From Euryarchaeota archaeon UBA91 (GTDB lineage Archaea > Thermoplasmatota > Poseidoniia > Poseidoniales > Poseidoniaceae), in assembly GCA_002499705.1 (NCBI GenBank), contig DAMU01000092.1, forward strand, positions 1-19,430: a stretch of 19,430 nucleotides of DNA, in the 5' to 3' direction. Every line of letters starts with the position of its first letter. Position 1 is the stretch's first letter. The notes below the pieces were generated by a model. The model made no database searches. It was not told the DNA's origin and worked only from the letters and a program-made list of their open reading frames with translations. The translations under genes and the position numbers were made by a program. Positions 1-7,267 of this stretch are shown piece after piece.

Positions 1-1
1 A

Positions 2-982
2 TTGACTGTGAATTTCTACATTTCCGACGACGACTGCCATTCCTGTTTGCAAATTTTCACTTGGTTTGGGATGTTCAGAAAAATTCACACCATCGCTCCA
101 TAGATGATTTTTGACGTCAATATCTTTCACGATATGCAACGGGTGATACGGCGCGCTTGGACATTGAGATACATTTTCACTGAACTGCTGCGACTGAAAC
201 GCCGAGATCACTTTCTCGTATGAGAGAGGCTTTGTGAATGTCGCTTCAACAAAAACTTGGTGCCCATCTTTTCGAGCAACCCGTTTGCACTTCACATCGA
301 CTTCGATATCTGCGGGATGAATCTCTGAATTTTGATGGGTTCCAAAGACATGTAGAAATTCATCGTGAACTTTTTCTGCCTCTCCTGGAATATCTGGATT
401 CACTTCTCCTCTCACGGCATTTTCATCAAACAAAAGCCGCCAGCCTGCGCCAGAAAGTGCTTGTTCACTGCGCATTTTTACTTTGGTCACCTCAAATTGG
501 CGAAGTGCGGAGATCGGAGAAGCCATCGGTATCAATGTGCAATTTGTTCCACATGCATGAGGGCCTTTTGTAGTAGAGAATTCAGTGAAGTGTTCTTCAT
601 TGACATCGGGAATAACGAGAGGTATTCCCTGTTTTCGACGATGAAAACTGGCGTTTGAAAAAACGGCAATACCAGCTTGGGCCAGTGTTGATTCAATGTG
701 TTCAGCGGCATCGCTTGGCAGGCAAGAAAAGGCAACTTCGATGTTTAATTTTGTCAATTCATCAAGAAAAGATTCACTTGAGGTGTCGAGAATAGGTACA
801 ATGGGTAAGTTTGGACGTTGCTGCTCAAGCCGCCAAGGAATTTCATCCAAAGTCTGGTGAGTTCGTTCCGCCCTGCCTCCTATGGCCGTGAGTTCAAACC
901 AAGGATGGTTGAAGAGGCGTTGTTGCATCCGTTGTCCTACCAAACCAGATGCGCCGAGTACGATGGTAGGTCTACGGCGCAT
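2..982 (-). CDS. asd: Aspartate-semialdehyde dehydrogenase, archaeal type (3' end beyond window)
   Basis: This enzyme reduces aspartyl phosphate to aspartate semialdehyde with NADPH, the step shared by Lys, Thr and Met synthesis; it is cytosolic. I translated 327 residues up to the left edge with no stop, so the C-terminus is missing; the family is about 350 residues, so perhaps 25 are lost. The N-terminal Rossmann motif GASGLVGQRM is at residues 10-19. FSNAS with following basic residues is near 108-115. The active-site CGTNCT places the catalytic Cys at 148. SGAGW is at 177-181, and the substrate-binding stretch KRVARKDGH ends in the catalytic His at 241. The ATG at 982 is chosen because a stop lies in frame 14 codons upstream, leaving only a TTG as an alternative. 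It starts 39 bases after the glycosyltransferase stop, in the same direction, so cotranscription is likely. Confidence 0.93.
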   Translation of the reverse strand, partial: MRRRPTIVLGASGLVGQRMQQRLFNHPWFELTAIGGRAERTHQTLDEIPWRLEQQRPNLPIVPILDTSSESFLDELTKLNIEVAFSCLPSDAAEHIESTLAQAGIAVFSNASFHRRKQGIPLVIPDVNEEHFTEFSTTKGPHACGTNCTLIPMASPISALRQFEVTKVKMRSEQALSGAGWRLLFDENAVRGEVNPDIPGEAEKVHDEFLHVFGTHQNSEIHPADIEVDVKCKRVARKDGHQVFVEATFTKPLSYEKVISAFQSQQFSENVSQCPSAPYHPLHIVKDIDVKNHLWSDGVNFSEHPKPSENLQTGMAVVVGNVEIHSQ

Positions 983-1021
983 ATCGGCCGCTCTCAACTG
1001 AATGATTTGAGGCTTGTCGTC

Positions 1022-1756
1022 TCATTGAATTGTCAAATTCCCTTCACCCATTCGAGTTTCGTATGGTGTAGAAAATATTCGGCGAACAAGCAATTTGCGA
1101 AAGATGTTCCAGCCGTCTTTGACTGAACCTAATTTTGCTTCTCCCAATCGCTTACTGTAACGAATGGGTACGTGTTCAATTTGAAGTTGTTCAACTGCGC
1201 AAGAGGTATACATTTCGGCTTCGATTTCAAAGCGCATCGAATTGAGTTTTAAGGTCGAAATGGTTCGTCGTGAGAATGCCCAATATCCTGAGCACAAGTC
1301 ATTCATAGGCACCCCGAAAAGGGCTACAGCAATCCATGTCAACACGTGGTTTCCAAAATAGTTGGTTCGATTCATAGCATCAGGGTCCATTGCTCCGCCC
1401 AGACGGTCACCGACGACAACATCCGCACTTTTGAGCTTCGAAAGCATTTTTGTCATCTCTTCAGGATGATAAGTTCCATCAGCGTCAAACATGACTAAAG
1501 CATCGAATTCAGATTTAAGAAAGTGTAGAAATCCTAATCGCATTGCAGCACCCTTGCCCTTTCCTTGCTGCTTCATGAAAGTGCAACCAAAATCTGTAGA
1601 GATTTTCTTTGTCTCATCTTGGCTGCCACCATCTACTACGACAATCTCCAATTCCCATCCTTTCTTTGCGAGTTGTTTGGTTGGTATTCGAGGAAGTACG
1701 AGCGCCAAACCTTCCGCCTCATCTAAGGTGGGAAGAAGAAGCATGGCTCTCTTCAT
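1022..1756 (-). CDS. Family 2 glycosyltransferase, dolichyl-phosphate sugar synthase (DPM1-like)
   Basis: A 244-residue GT-A fold glycosyltransferase of the DPM1 class, which transfers a sugar (mannose or glucose) from a nucleotide donor to a polyprenyl phosphate on the cytosolic face. Visible motifs, in order: LPTLDEAEG at 9-17, VVVDGGSQDET near 39-49, a KGKGAAMRLG stretch, and the metal-binding DAD within FDADGTYHPEEM at about 90-101. GDRLGG, DLCSGYWAFSRR and EIEAEMY follow, all as expected for dolichol-phosphate transferases. There is no C-terminal transmembrane pair, so it resembles the short soluble or peripheral DPM1 form. It begins 37 bases after the stop of the large polytopic membrane protein and precedes asd. 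A lipid-linked sugar made here could be the donor for that GT-C-like neighbour (inference). The exact sugar cannot be read from the sequence. Confidence 0.85.
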   Translation of the reverse strand: MKRAMLLLPTLDEAEGLALVLPRIPTKQLAKKGWELEIVVVDGGSQDETKKISTDFGCTFMKQQGKGKGAAMRLGFLHFLKSEFDALVMFDADGTYHPEEMTKMLSKLKSADVVVGDRLGGAMDPDAMNRTNYFGNHVLTWIAVALFGVPMNDLCSGYWAFSRRTISTLKLNSMRFEIEAEMYTSCAVEQLQIEHVPIRYSKRLGEAKLGSVKDGWNIFRKLLVRRIFSTPYETRMGEGNLTIQ

Positions 1757-1793
1757 GGTCCATGCTATTGCTGTTTGGCTTTGATGACTTCGC

Positions 1794-4127
1794 TTATTCA
1801 GTCGATGATGGATGTATTTCTATCCAATGAAGACGTATACCGGTCGCGTCGAGAATCACGTCACCCCTACCAGAAAGTCCGAGAGGGTTGAGCCACCTCT
1901 TTCCACTGTTGTCGTTTTCCCAACCGATATCCAGTTGCAATGTGGTTCCAAGTTCCAGTTGCTGAAAGCATACCGAGTGCCAACCGGCAGAATAACTTGA
2001 ATTTTGGAAGGCTTGATTTCCTTGACTTGTCAGGCTCATCGTGACTTCTTCAAGGTCACCCCTTGCCTCAAAAACGAGACACGCCTCTCCGCTTACAGCC
2101 TCTTCCGATGTAGAAAAAGTCACGGCAGCATCGGTGCCTTCGGTCAAGGTAGCACGCTGGTCTCCTAATCCCAGGGTGTCGCGGAAACGATGGTCCCTCC
2201 ATGGCTCATCTCGCATCTCACACCCCTGTTGACAAGTTGACGAATTTACAATCATAAACTGCGAGGTTGATGCTAAACCTGTTGAATCAAATTGCCATAA
2301 GACGCTCCCTTGTGATTCGACAATCGGTGACCAATACACTGATTGTGCCAATGTCCAACCAACCGTTCCCATGGGTGAGGAAAGCGCATGAGTAATGTTG
2401 AGTTCTTTAATTTTGGAAGACAGATCAGAGTAAACTGCAGTGGTGGCTGCAGCTTGCAGGCTGCTGTCAACATGGATGAGACCAAGCGTCGGAATGCTGG
2501 TCATGTCAACATGAGATGGGGCGTTGAATACATAACCCCAGTGCGAGTTTTCCGAATAGACAATACTCCCACCTGGCAACCCTGCCAGTGCTTCTCGAAC
2601 CTCAAGGTCACCTTGTGTTACTGCATGCAATTCTTCATGCTCTGAAATTTGTAACAAGACGAGGTTACCGAAAAGAATGCCAATAACCAAGAGACCAGTA
2701 AGTGCTCCTGCAATGTATTTCTGGGGGTGAGGGTCCCAGCCAATGGTCAGTAGACTTCGCTGTTCATCCAACGATGTCAAGCATGTTGAATCGCTCCACC
2801 AAAGGGCTACAAGTGCTGCTAAAGGTATGTGGAACGCATGAAGGCCCATCGAATACAAGACGTATGAAAGTAAAGAAAGAACGGGAATTTGTTCAAGACC
2901 GTCAATTAAGTGAATCGCAGTGAGCAGCCATAATCCTGCAAACCACACACTGAGCAGTCGCCCTTCTATACTGTTTTTCAAATTCCAAGCAGCGGTTATT
3001 CCTAAGATGAGCAGAAGTCCGTTGTAGGTGAGCATTGGACGGCCTCCTTGCCATCCATATTCAGCAAAGACGGCAGCATCCAACATTCTTGGAGCCAAAA
3101 TCAAAAGCGCAATTGCTCCGGCTATAGTCAAAAGAATGACACTCGCAAAAAGTAATTTTTTGATGTTTGCGCCAAAGGTTTCATCAAGACTTAATCCGAT
3201 GATAAGGTGGGCAAGCATCAGCATTCCAAGGTAAATCGCTCCAGTAGGATGAATCAATAATACGCTGAAAAAAGCGAGAATGAAACCAGAGGTGTGATGT
3301 TTCCCTCGGGTCGAAGTTGGGCGAAGCAACACAAGTAAACCGACGACCAAGCCAAGTTGACTCGCAACCGTTGGATACCCCGAGTCAAATGCTTTGGCAA
3401 AGAGGCCTGCGCCAAGGCCCATTGCCAGCACGCCATGAGCGCCAGCACCGTGTCGGTCCATGGCTCCCCCGAGGCCTAAAAGAAGAGCAAAAAGGCTGTA
3501 ATGGCCAAGTTCAAAGACAGCGTCAGAAGAGGAGATGTTACGGGTTTCTTGAACCCAAGCTGCGAGTGAGGGAAATGCTGGAGAATAGGTCCAAAAACCA
3601 TCGTTTGTACCGGGCAGTGAAAGATTTCCAGCAGTCGCAATTTGGTTTGTCAGAGTCGAAAAACCAATCCAATCAACGCCGAACGGAAGTTCTTGCAAGA
3701 GAGGGAGTGTAAGGCAACTTGCTATGACTCCAGCGGCGATGGCGAACATCCATGGCTTACGCTGATTTTGTAGCCATCTTTGTGCAGCTACTTCATCGCT
3801 GATACTTTCTTCTGGAGTTCCGTAAACTTCCCCATGCATAGCACGTTCAAGCTTCTGCCATGAACTCAATCTCTTACCGTCTTCAGGGCGCCGACGAATG
3901 TGAGCGATGGATGCCACATTGAGGAGTAGAAGTAACGCAGACATGAGTTGCCAACTCCACAAATCACTCAACAACAAGAGCCCAGCAAGACCGTAGGCAA
4001 GCAGTAATCCCAGAGCGGGTGCAAGTAACATTTTTCGTAACTGGTCAGCACTCGCATCCAATACTTTGCAGAGTGCGTATCCCGGCGTGAGGGTTACCAA
4101 CAGCAAGAGGGCCCCTGTCAGTAACAT
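1794..4127 (-). CDS. Large polytopic membrane protein with extracytoplasmic C-terminal domain, GT-C-like
   Basis: A 777-residue protein. Roughly the first 500 residues hold many hydrophobic helices (I estimate 12 or more), starting at residue 2 with MLLTGALLLLVTLTPGYALC. Residues from about 500 to the end are soluble and rich in beta-type sequence, with Cys pairs and NSS/NIT glycosylation sequons, as expected outside the cell. An acidic GVDW followed by a WTYSPAFP stretch lies in the loop around 145-185; this pattern resembles the first external loop of GT-C glycosyltransferases, where an Asp is catalytic. I see no WWDYG motif, so it is not AglB. Its neighbour is a DPM1-like transferase, which fits a role in using a lipid-linked sugar donor, but that is inference. 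It could instead be an uncharacterised membrane protein family with no transferase activity. Its start faces the divergent control region at 4128-4237. Confidence 0.6.
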   Translation of the reverse strand: MLLTGALLLLVTLTPGYALCKVLDASADQLRKMLLAPALGLLLAYGLAGLLLLSDLWSWQLMSALLLLLNVASIAHIRRRPEDGKRLSSWQKLERAMHGEVYGTPEESISDEVAAQRWLQNQRKPWMFAIAAGVIASCLTLPLLQELPFGVDWIGFSTLTNQIATAGNLSLPGTNDGFWTYSPAFPSLAAWVQETRNISSSDAVFELGHYSLFALLLGLGGAMDRHGAGAHGVLAMGLGAGLFAKAFDSGYPTVASQLGLVVGLLVLLRPTSTRGKHHTSGFILAFFSVLLIHPTGAIYLGMLMLAHLIIGLSLDETFGANIKKLLFASVILLTIAGAIALLILAPRMLDAAVFAEYGWQGGRPMLTYNGLLLILGITAAWNLKNSIEGRLLSVWFAGLWLLTAIHLIDGLEQIPVLSLLSYVLYSMGLHAFHIPLAALVALWWSDSTCLTSLDEQRSLLTIGWDPHPQKYIAGALTGLLVIGILFGNLVLLQISEHEELHAVTQGDLEVREALAGLPGGSIVYSENSHWGYVFNAPSHVDMTSIPTLGLIHVDSSLQAAATTAVYSDLSSKIKELNITHALSSPMGTVGWTLAQSVYWSPIVESQGSVLWQFDSTGLASTSQFMIVNSSTCQQGCEMRDEPWRDHRFRDTLGLGDQRATLTEGTDAAVTFSTSEEAVSGEACLVFEARGDLEEVTMSLTSQGNQAFQNSSYSAGWHSVCFQQLELGTTLQLDIGWENDNSGKRWLNPLGLSGRGDVILDATGIRLHWIEIHPSSTE

Positions 4128-4152
4128 GAGAGGAACTTTGGCTCATAGACTT

Positions 4153-4173
4153 TGATTGTTCGGCTAACAATCA
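4153..4173. promoter_or_regulatory. Perfect inverted repeat (8-5-8) in divergent intergenic region
   Basis: TGATTGTT at 4153-4160 and AACAATCA at 4166-4173 are exact reverse complements around a CGGCT spacer. It lies 25 bases upstream of the start of the minus-strand membrane protein gene and about 65 bases before the preferred start of the M23 gene. It could be a dimeric repressor operator or an RNA stem-loop. No regulator is identified. Confidence 0.45.
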
Positions 4174-4186
4174 TATGAAAGGGCAC

Positions 4187-4207
4187 GGTCACCGAGGTAT
4201 GGTGACC
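4187..4207. promoter_or_regulatory. Second perfect inverted repeat (7-7-7) in M23 leader
   Basis: GGTCACC at 4187-4193 and GGTGACC at 4201-4207 are exact reverse complements around GAGGTAT. As RNA this would be a GC-rich hairpin with GAGG in its loop. It also spans an upstream in-frame ATG at 4199. Its centre is 34 bases from the centre of the first repeat and both span 21 bases, which suggests a paired arrangement. Its function is unknown. Confidence 0.4.
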
Positions 4208-4237
4208 TCTCCACTCAATTTTCATCCGGTGGTAAAA

Positions 4238-4819
4238 ATGCCAGATGAGTATTGGGTTTTCGATTTTTCACGAGGACCTCAAAGTGATTTTGAGAGCCAT
4301 TATGAATATTCTATTGGCAAGTATGACGAGCGACGTCCAAACATGTATACTACACCTCTCTTTGGTGGAGTGAGAAACCATCACGTAGGCCTTGATATTG
4401 GCGCACCAGTCGGCACAGAAGTGTTTGCTTTTGCACCCGGTAAAATTCATTCTTTCGGAATGAACGACGAGGATGGTTCATACGGTCCGACGATTATTAC
4501 GGAGCATACAGTGTCACTCCCGGTTGCCGTCGGTTCCTCGCAAAAGGATGAACTCAAAACATTCTGGGTTCTCTATGGCCACCTTCGCCTTGACAGCCTT
4601 GACGGGCTAGAAGTTGGACAGACCTTTTCTGCTGGTCAGCGTTTAGCGTTCATTGGTGCAGAGCACGAAAATGGAGGCTGGCCCCCTCATCTTCATTTGC
4701 AAATTTCACTAAAGAAGCCAGTCGGTTATGATTTGCCTGGCGTTGTATCGGAAGAAGAACGTCTGCAGGCATTGAACGATTACCCTGACCCTCGACTTAT
4801 CGTGGGAAATGTGTATTGA
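4238..4819 (+). CDS. Free-standing M23-type (LytM/lysostaphin-like) metallopeptidase module
   Basis: A 193-residue protein built around an M23 fold with intact zinc-site motifs: HVGLD (His49, Asp53), YGHL (His115) and HLH (His151, His153). The flanking sequence KYDERRPNMYTTPLFGG, the NGGWPPHLHLQ motif and the DYPDPRLIV tail match, from memory, the M23-like module otherwise fused between a phosphotransferase and a class III aminotransferase (AGXT2L-like proteins). Here it stands alone. No signal peptide or membrane helix is seen, so it is predicted cytosolic, and archaea lack murein, so its substrate is unknown. I prefer the ATG at 4238 because a GGTG ribosome site lies 6 bases upstream and homology begins there; in-frame ATGs at 4175 and 4199 would add up to 21 residues that do not look protein-like. 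It ends one base from the convergent PGI/PMI stop. Confidence 0.82.
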   Translation: MPDEYWVFDFSRGPQSDFESHYEYSIGKYDERRPNMYTTPLFGGVRNHHVGLDIGAPVGTEVFAFAPGKIHSFGMNDEDGSYGPTIITEHTVSLPVAVGSSQKDELKTFWVLYGHLRLDSLDGLEVGQTFSAGQRLAFIGAEHENGGWPPHLHLQISLKKPVGYDLPGVVSEEERLQALNDYPDPRLIVGNVY

Positions 4820-4820
4820 A

Positions 4821-5954
4821 TTACTGAACGGATTCCAAATGGGCTTTCAGTGCAGAAATGGGGCCAATAGCAGCAGGATCTTTACCGTGTAAGAACGCTA
4901 ATGCAATGGAAATCCAGTCCATTAAGATGCATAAGTGGAGTAACGATTCGAGTAGAGTGTTACCTTCGCCGGCGATTTTCCAGGCAAAATCCGTAGCAGC
5001 ATGTGCGACCATCCAATCCATTCTTTTGCCAACTTGCCGATGTATTCCTTGCCAAGTGAGCAGTAAGAGAACGTGGTCTATGCCAGAGGCATCTTGATCT
5101 GAACCTACTCCTCCCCACGCAACACTTTCATTGTGATTCATTTCAGGTATAACGCCTATACGAGCAAAACGTGCAGCATTTTCATTCAATTGATTCTTGA
5201 ATCGATTCAATGCAGGTTGTAATTCAGTTGGACCCAATAATGCAATTGGGCGCTCAAGCATACACAGAGCGAGCTGAGCAACATCACCCTCTGGGTCATT
5301 GAGAATATCAAACCCATCACAGGCTGCTTGCAATCGAGCAAACATTGCTGCATCTGCCCCTTCACGAGGTTGAGGAAGTACGCCTATGCTTCTCAAAAGT
5401 CCGAGTTGGCGGCTGAAGATATGTCCAAATGCGGTTCGAGGCGGCTGCCCTCCAACCGAAGGAATCAGAAAGCAACTGGGATACACTTCAGGAAGTCCCG
5501 AAAGGATTCCACCGGTAGATATGATGATGGCAGTAGCACCAGATTTTAACGCCGTTTCGGTCGCTTCAAGTGCTTCTTCTGTGTTGCCGCTGTGTGATGT
5601 TGAAAGGACGAGCCAGGAGGGTTTCCACCATGACGGCACGACGTAATCTCGTTGAATGAAAATGGGTAGATTGCCATGAATGCTTGCCAAAGCGGCAACA
5701 AAGTCGCCACCGGCTGCAGACCCGCCCATTCCAAGACACAAAATCCCGTCCCACTGCGTAGATGCAATGTCGTTCATCCAAGGAAAATGTTCTGGAGTAG
5801 CATGCTTGATGCCCTTTTCTAAATCCTTGACAAATGACCGAGTAAATCCAACAATTCCTCCCTTGTCCAGAGCGTCTGCTAAGTCAACCATACCGACTTG
5901 TTTTTCTTCAACTCCAGGTTCAGCCACGGAGTCCGTTGAAGTGTTCTCCTTCAT
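4821..5954 (-). CDS. Bifunctional phosphoglucose/phosphomannose isomerase, SIS type
   Basis: A 377-residue cytosolic isomerase that interconverts glucose-6-phosphate, or mannose-6-phosphate, with fructose-6-phosphate. It has two SIS-type sugar phosphate domains. Residues 75-84 (GMGGSAAGGD) and 118-126 (STSHSGNTE) form the phosphate-binding Ser/Thr loops. PPRTAFG at 171-177 and PEMNHNESVAWGG at 270-282 are the family signatures carrying active-site acid and His residues. The C-terminal LHGKDPAAIGPISALK stretch (355-370) closes the active site, as in the Pyrobaculum-type enzyme. Length is slightly above the usual 300-340 because of an extra N-terminal 40 residues. The start ATG overlaps the NMD3 stop as ATGA, so translation is probably coupled. 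With GlmS in the same window it controls flow of fructose-6-phosphate into sugar nucleotides. Confidence 0.9.
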   Translation of the reverse strand: MKENTSTDSVAEPGVEEKQVGMVDLADALDKGGIVGFTRSFVKDLEKGIKHATPEHFPWMNDIASTQWDGILCLGMGGSAAGGDFVAALASIHGNLPIFIQRDYVVPSWWKPSWLVLSTSHSGNTEEALEATETALKSGATAIIISTGGILSGLPEVYPSCFLIPSVGGQPPRTAFGHIFSRQLGLLRSIGVLPQPREGADAAMFARLQAACDGFDILNDPEGDVAQLALCMLERPIALLGPTELQPALNRFKNQLNENAARFARIGVIPEMNHNESVAWGGVGSDQDASGIDHVLLLLTWQGIHRQVGKRMDWMVAHAATDFAWKIAGEGNTLLESLLHLCILMDWISIALAFLHGKDPAAIGPISALKAHLESVQ

Positions 5955-7030
5955 ACCGACTTCCCCTCGTTTTCGTCATCACACCCAAGTTTGTGGAGTG
6001 CTAACCATTCACCGTCTATCCGTGCAAGACGGAGTTTTTGGCGCGGTGTATGGTCCCAAGCAATTCGAACCGCAGCCATGTTCCAGTTTGTAGGGTCAAG
6101 AAATTCTGCAACAGATGAATCTTCATTGATGATATCGACGATGACATGATCTTTCATCTGGGCTACTACATTTGAAGACTCAAGGTCCCTCCACGTCGCT
6201 CCGGTTCGTTCTTGTCGGTCGATTCGAGACATGATGGCACCATCTTTAGACCATGAAGCAACCCTCCAATAATTGTCTCTCCATCGTAATACATCACCAA
6301 TGTCGTATCCGGGTTTTCGATACAGTAATGTCAATCGCGTAACGTCTACGCCGTCTTTGCGACCAACTGTTGAATTTGATTCTGCGACATGCCCGCCATA
6401 CGTTGTAACCAAGTGACGTCCCCATGTGCGGGCAAGTCCTTTGCTACCAAGAACAACATCATAGCCTCCGGTAACTTGGCCTTCTGAAGTGATGAAAAAC
6501 ATCGGGTCATCCGATAGGCTTTCAATTACGGTGTCAAGAGTAGAACGAAGTGTTGTGAACTCATCTTCAGAAAGTCTTCGACCAGTTGAGCGTAATTGAA
6601 CGGTAGCCTCAAAATAATTTCCAGCCCGACGAGTACAGGTTAGACATACTCCATTGGCCATTCTCGCACGCATTTTGTGTTCTTCTGTGAAATGTAGATT
6701 TTCAATAACACCTTCAACCTGTAAATAGAGCATCGTGTGCCGGTCAGAAATCGTTCTCGATTCAAGAGCAAGACCGATATTCTCGGCCTTTTCATGAAAC
6801 TGAACATGGCGCTGAATGAGTTCATCCCAAATTTCTTCTTCAGAAATGTGAACCCATTTCCCCTGTATTTCGACAATGCCGCATCGAGCACAACGAACCC
6901 ACGGAATGTTCTCAGGCACTTGAACAAGATTGATTCTTTTTCGCAGGCATGACTCGCACATCCGGTCGCCATACAGTGGAGGATCTGCACCGCAGACTAA
7001 ACAAAACTCACGTCCAAGTCCTTCAGCCAT
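5951..7030 (-). CDS. nmd3: NMD3-family 60S/50S ribosome factor
   Basis: A 359-residue protein of the NMD3 family. In eukaryotes NMD3 is the adaptor that exports the pre-60S subunit; in archaea it is expected to act in late large-subunit assembly or anti-association. The N-terminus has the diagnostic CxxC series: C10/C13, C25/C28, C47/C50, and a fourth pair at C129/C132 followed by RRAGNYFEATVQLR, the family's most conserved stretch. The remainder is the eIF5A-like/OB part. The C-terminal targeting signals of the eukaryotic protein are not expected and not seen. A GAGGGGG ribosome site precedes the ATG at 7030. It sits between ccmD and PGI/PMI on the same strand and overlaps the latter by 4 bases, so it appears to be co-expressed with cytochrome c maturation genes, a pairing with no obvious functional reason. 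Confidence 0.9.
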   Translation of the reverse strand: MAEGLGREFCLVCGADPPLYGDRMCESCLRKRINLVQVPENIPWVRCARCGIVEIQGKWVHISEEEIWDELIQRHVQFHEKAENIGLALESRTISDRHTMLYLQVEGVIENLHFTEEHKMRARMANGVCLTCTRRAGNYFEATVQLRSTGRRLSEDEFTTLRSTLDTVIESLSDDPMFFITSEGQVTGGYDVVLGSKGLARTWGRHLVTTYGGHVAESNSTVGRKDGVDVTRLTLLYRKPGYDIGDVLRWRDNYWRVASWSKDGAIMSRIDRQERTGATWRDLESSNVVAQMKDHVIVDIINEDSSVAEFLDPTNWNMAAVRIAWDHTPRQKLRLARIDGEWLALHKLGCDDENEGKSV

Positions 7031-7116
7031 TAAATCCCCCTCATCAACGGGTAAGGGTACTCGCTTTCAAACCGTAGCATCATCTCAAGCATCTTCGGAT
7101 TACTTCGTAAGTTCAT
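7030..7116 (-). CDS. Possible 28-residue microprotein between ccmD and nmd3
   Basis: An ORF of 28 codons (MNLRSNPKML, then a Tyr/Pro-containing tail ending PLMRGI) begins inside the last 17 bases of ccmD in another frame. Its TAA stop shares bases with the NMD3 start (TAATG). Overlap at both ends is what one expects for translational coupling, and it fills the only gap in this operon. Against it, the ORF is very short and I see no clear ribosome site at its ATG; an internal ATG at codon 9 is an alternative start. It may simply be a spacer carrying the NMD3 leader. No family is recognised. Confidence 0.25.
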   Translation of the reverse strand: MNLRSNPKMLEMMLRFESEYPYPLMRGI

Positions 7117-7267
7117 CTGCTTGGGCTGGGTCAATGCCAATACTTGCTTCAACTGCTGCGAGTCGGTCTTCTATCGAGCGGCTTCTTGAGACGATGGTCC
7201 ACGTCCAAACAGCGATGGCTGCAATCATTCCAAGATAAGCAAAAGAGAGGTAATTCATTCCGTCCAT
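7100..7267 (-). CDS. ccmD: CcmD-like small membrane protein of the heme exporter
   Basis: A 55-residue protein. CcmD is the small subunit that holds CcmC and CcmE together so that heme can be released as holo-CcmE on the outer face. The sequence fits: a single hydrophobic helix at about residues 5-26 (MNYLSFAYLGMIAAIAVWTW) with the tyrosine/tryptophan pattern of the family, then a basic turn RSRS and a charged helix SIEDRLAAVEAS. Such a basic-then-helical tail is typical. The ATG at 7267 directly follows the ccmC stop (TGAATG), so the two are coupled. A second ATG at codon 4 (MNYL) is equally plausible as start. CcmD sequences are poorly conserved, so position, length and topology carry much of the weight. 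Confidence 0.78.
   Translation of the reverse strand: MDGMNYLSFAYLGMIAAIAVWTWTIVSRSRSIEDRLAAVEASIGIDPAQADELTK

Noticed and set aside
238..1126. Several plus-strand ORFs of about 100 residues at the left edge
   Set aside because: They lie opposite the clear asd and glycosyltransferase genes and their translations match no family.
3317..3712. 131-residue plus-strand ORF
   Set aside because: It is antisense to the polytopic membrane protein gene, and its Arg/Gln-rich translation is the usual shadow of hydrophobic coding sequence.
4175..4237. N-terminal extension of the M23 protein from ATG 4175
   Set aside because: The 21 added residues do not look like the family, contain a palindrome at DNA level, and a better ribosome site serves the ATG at 4238; not fully excluded.
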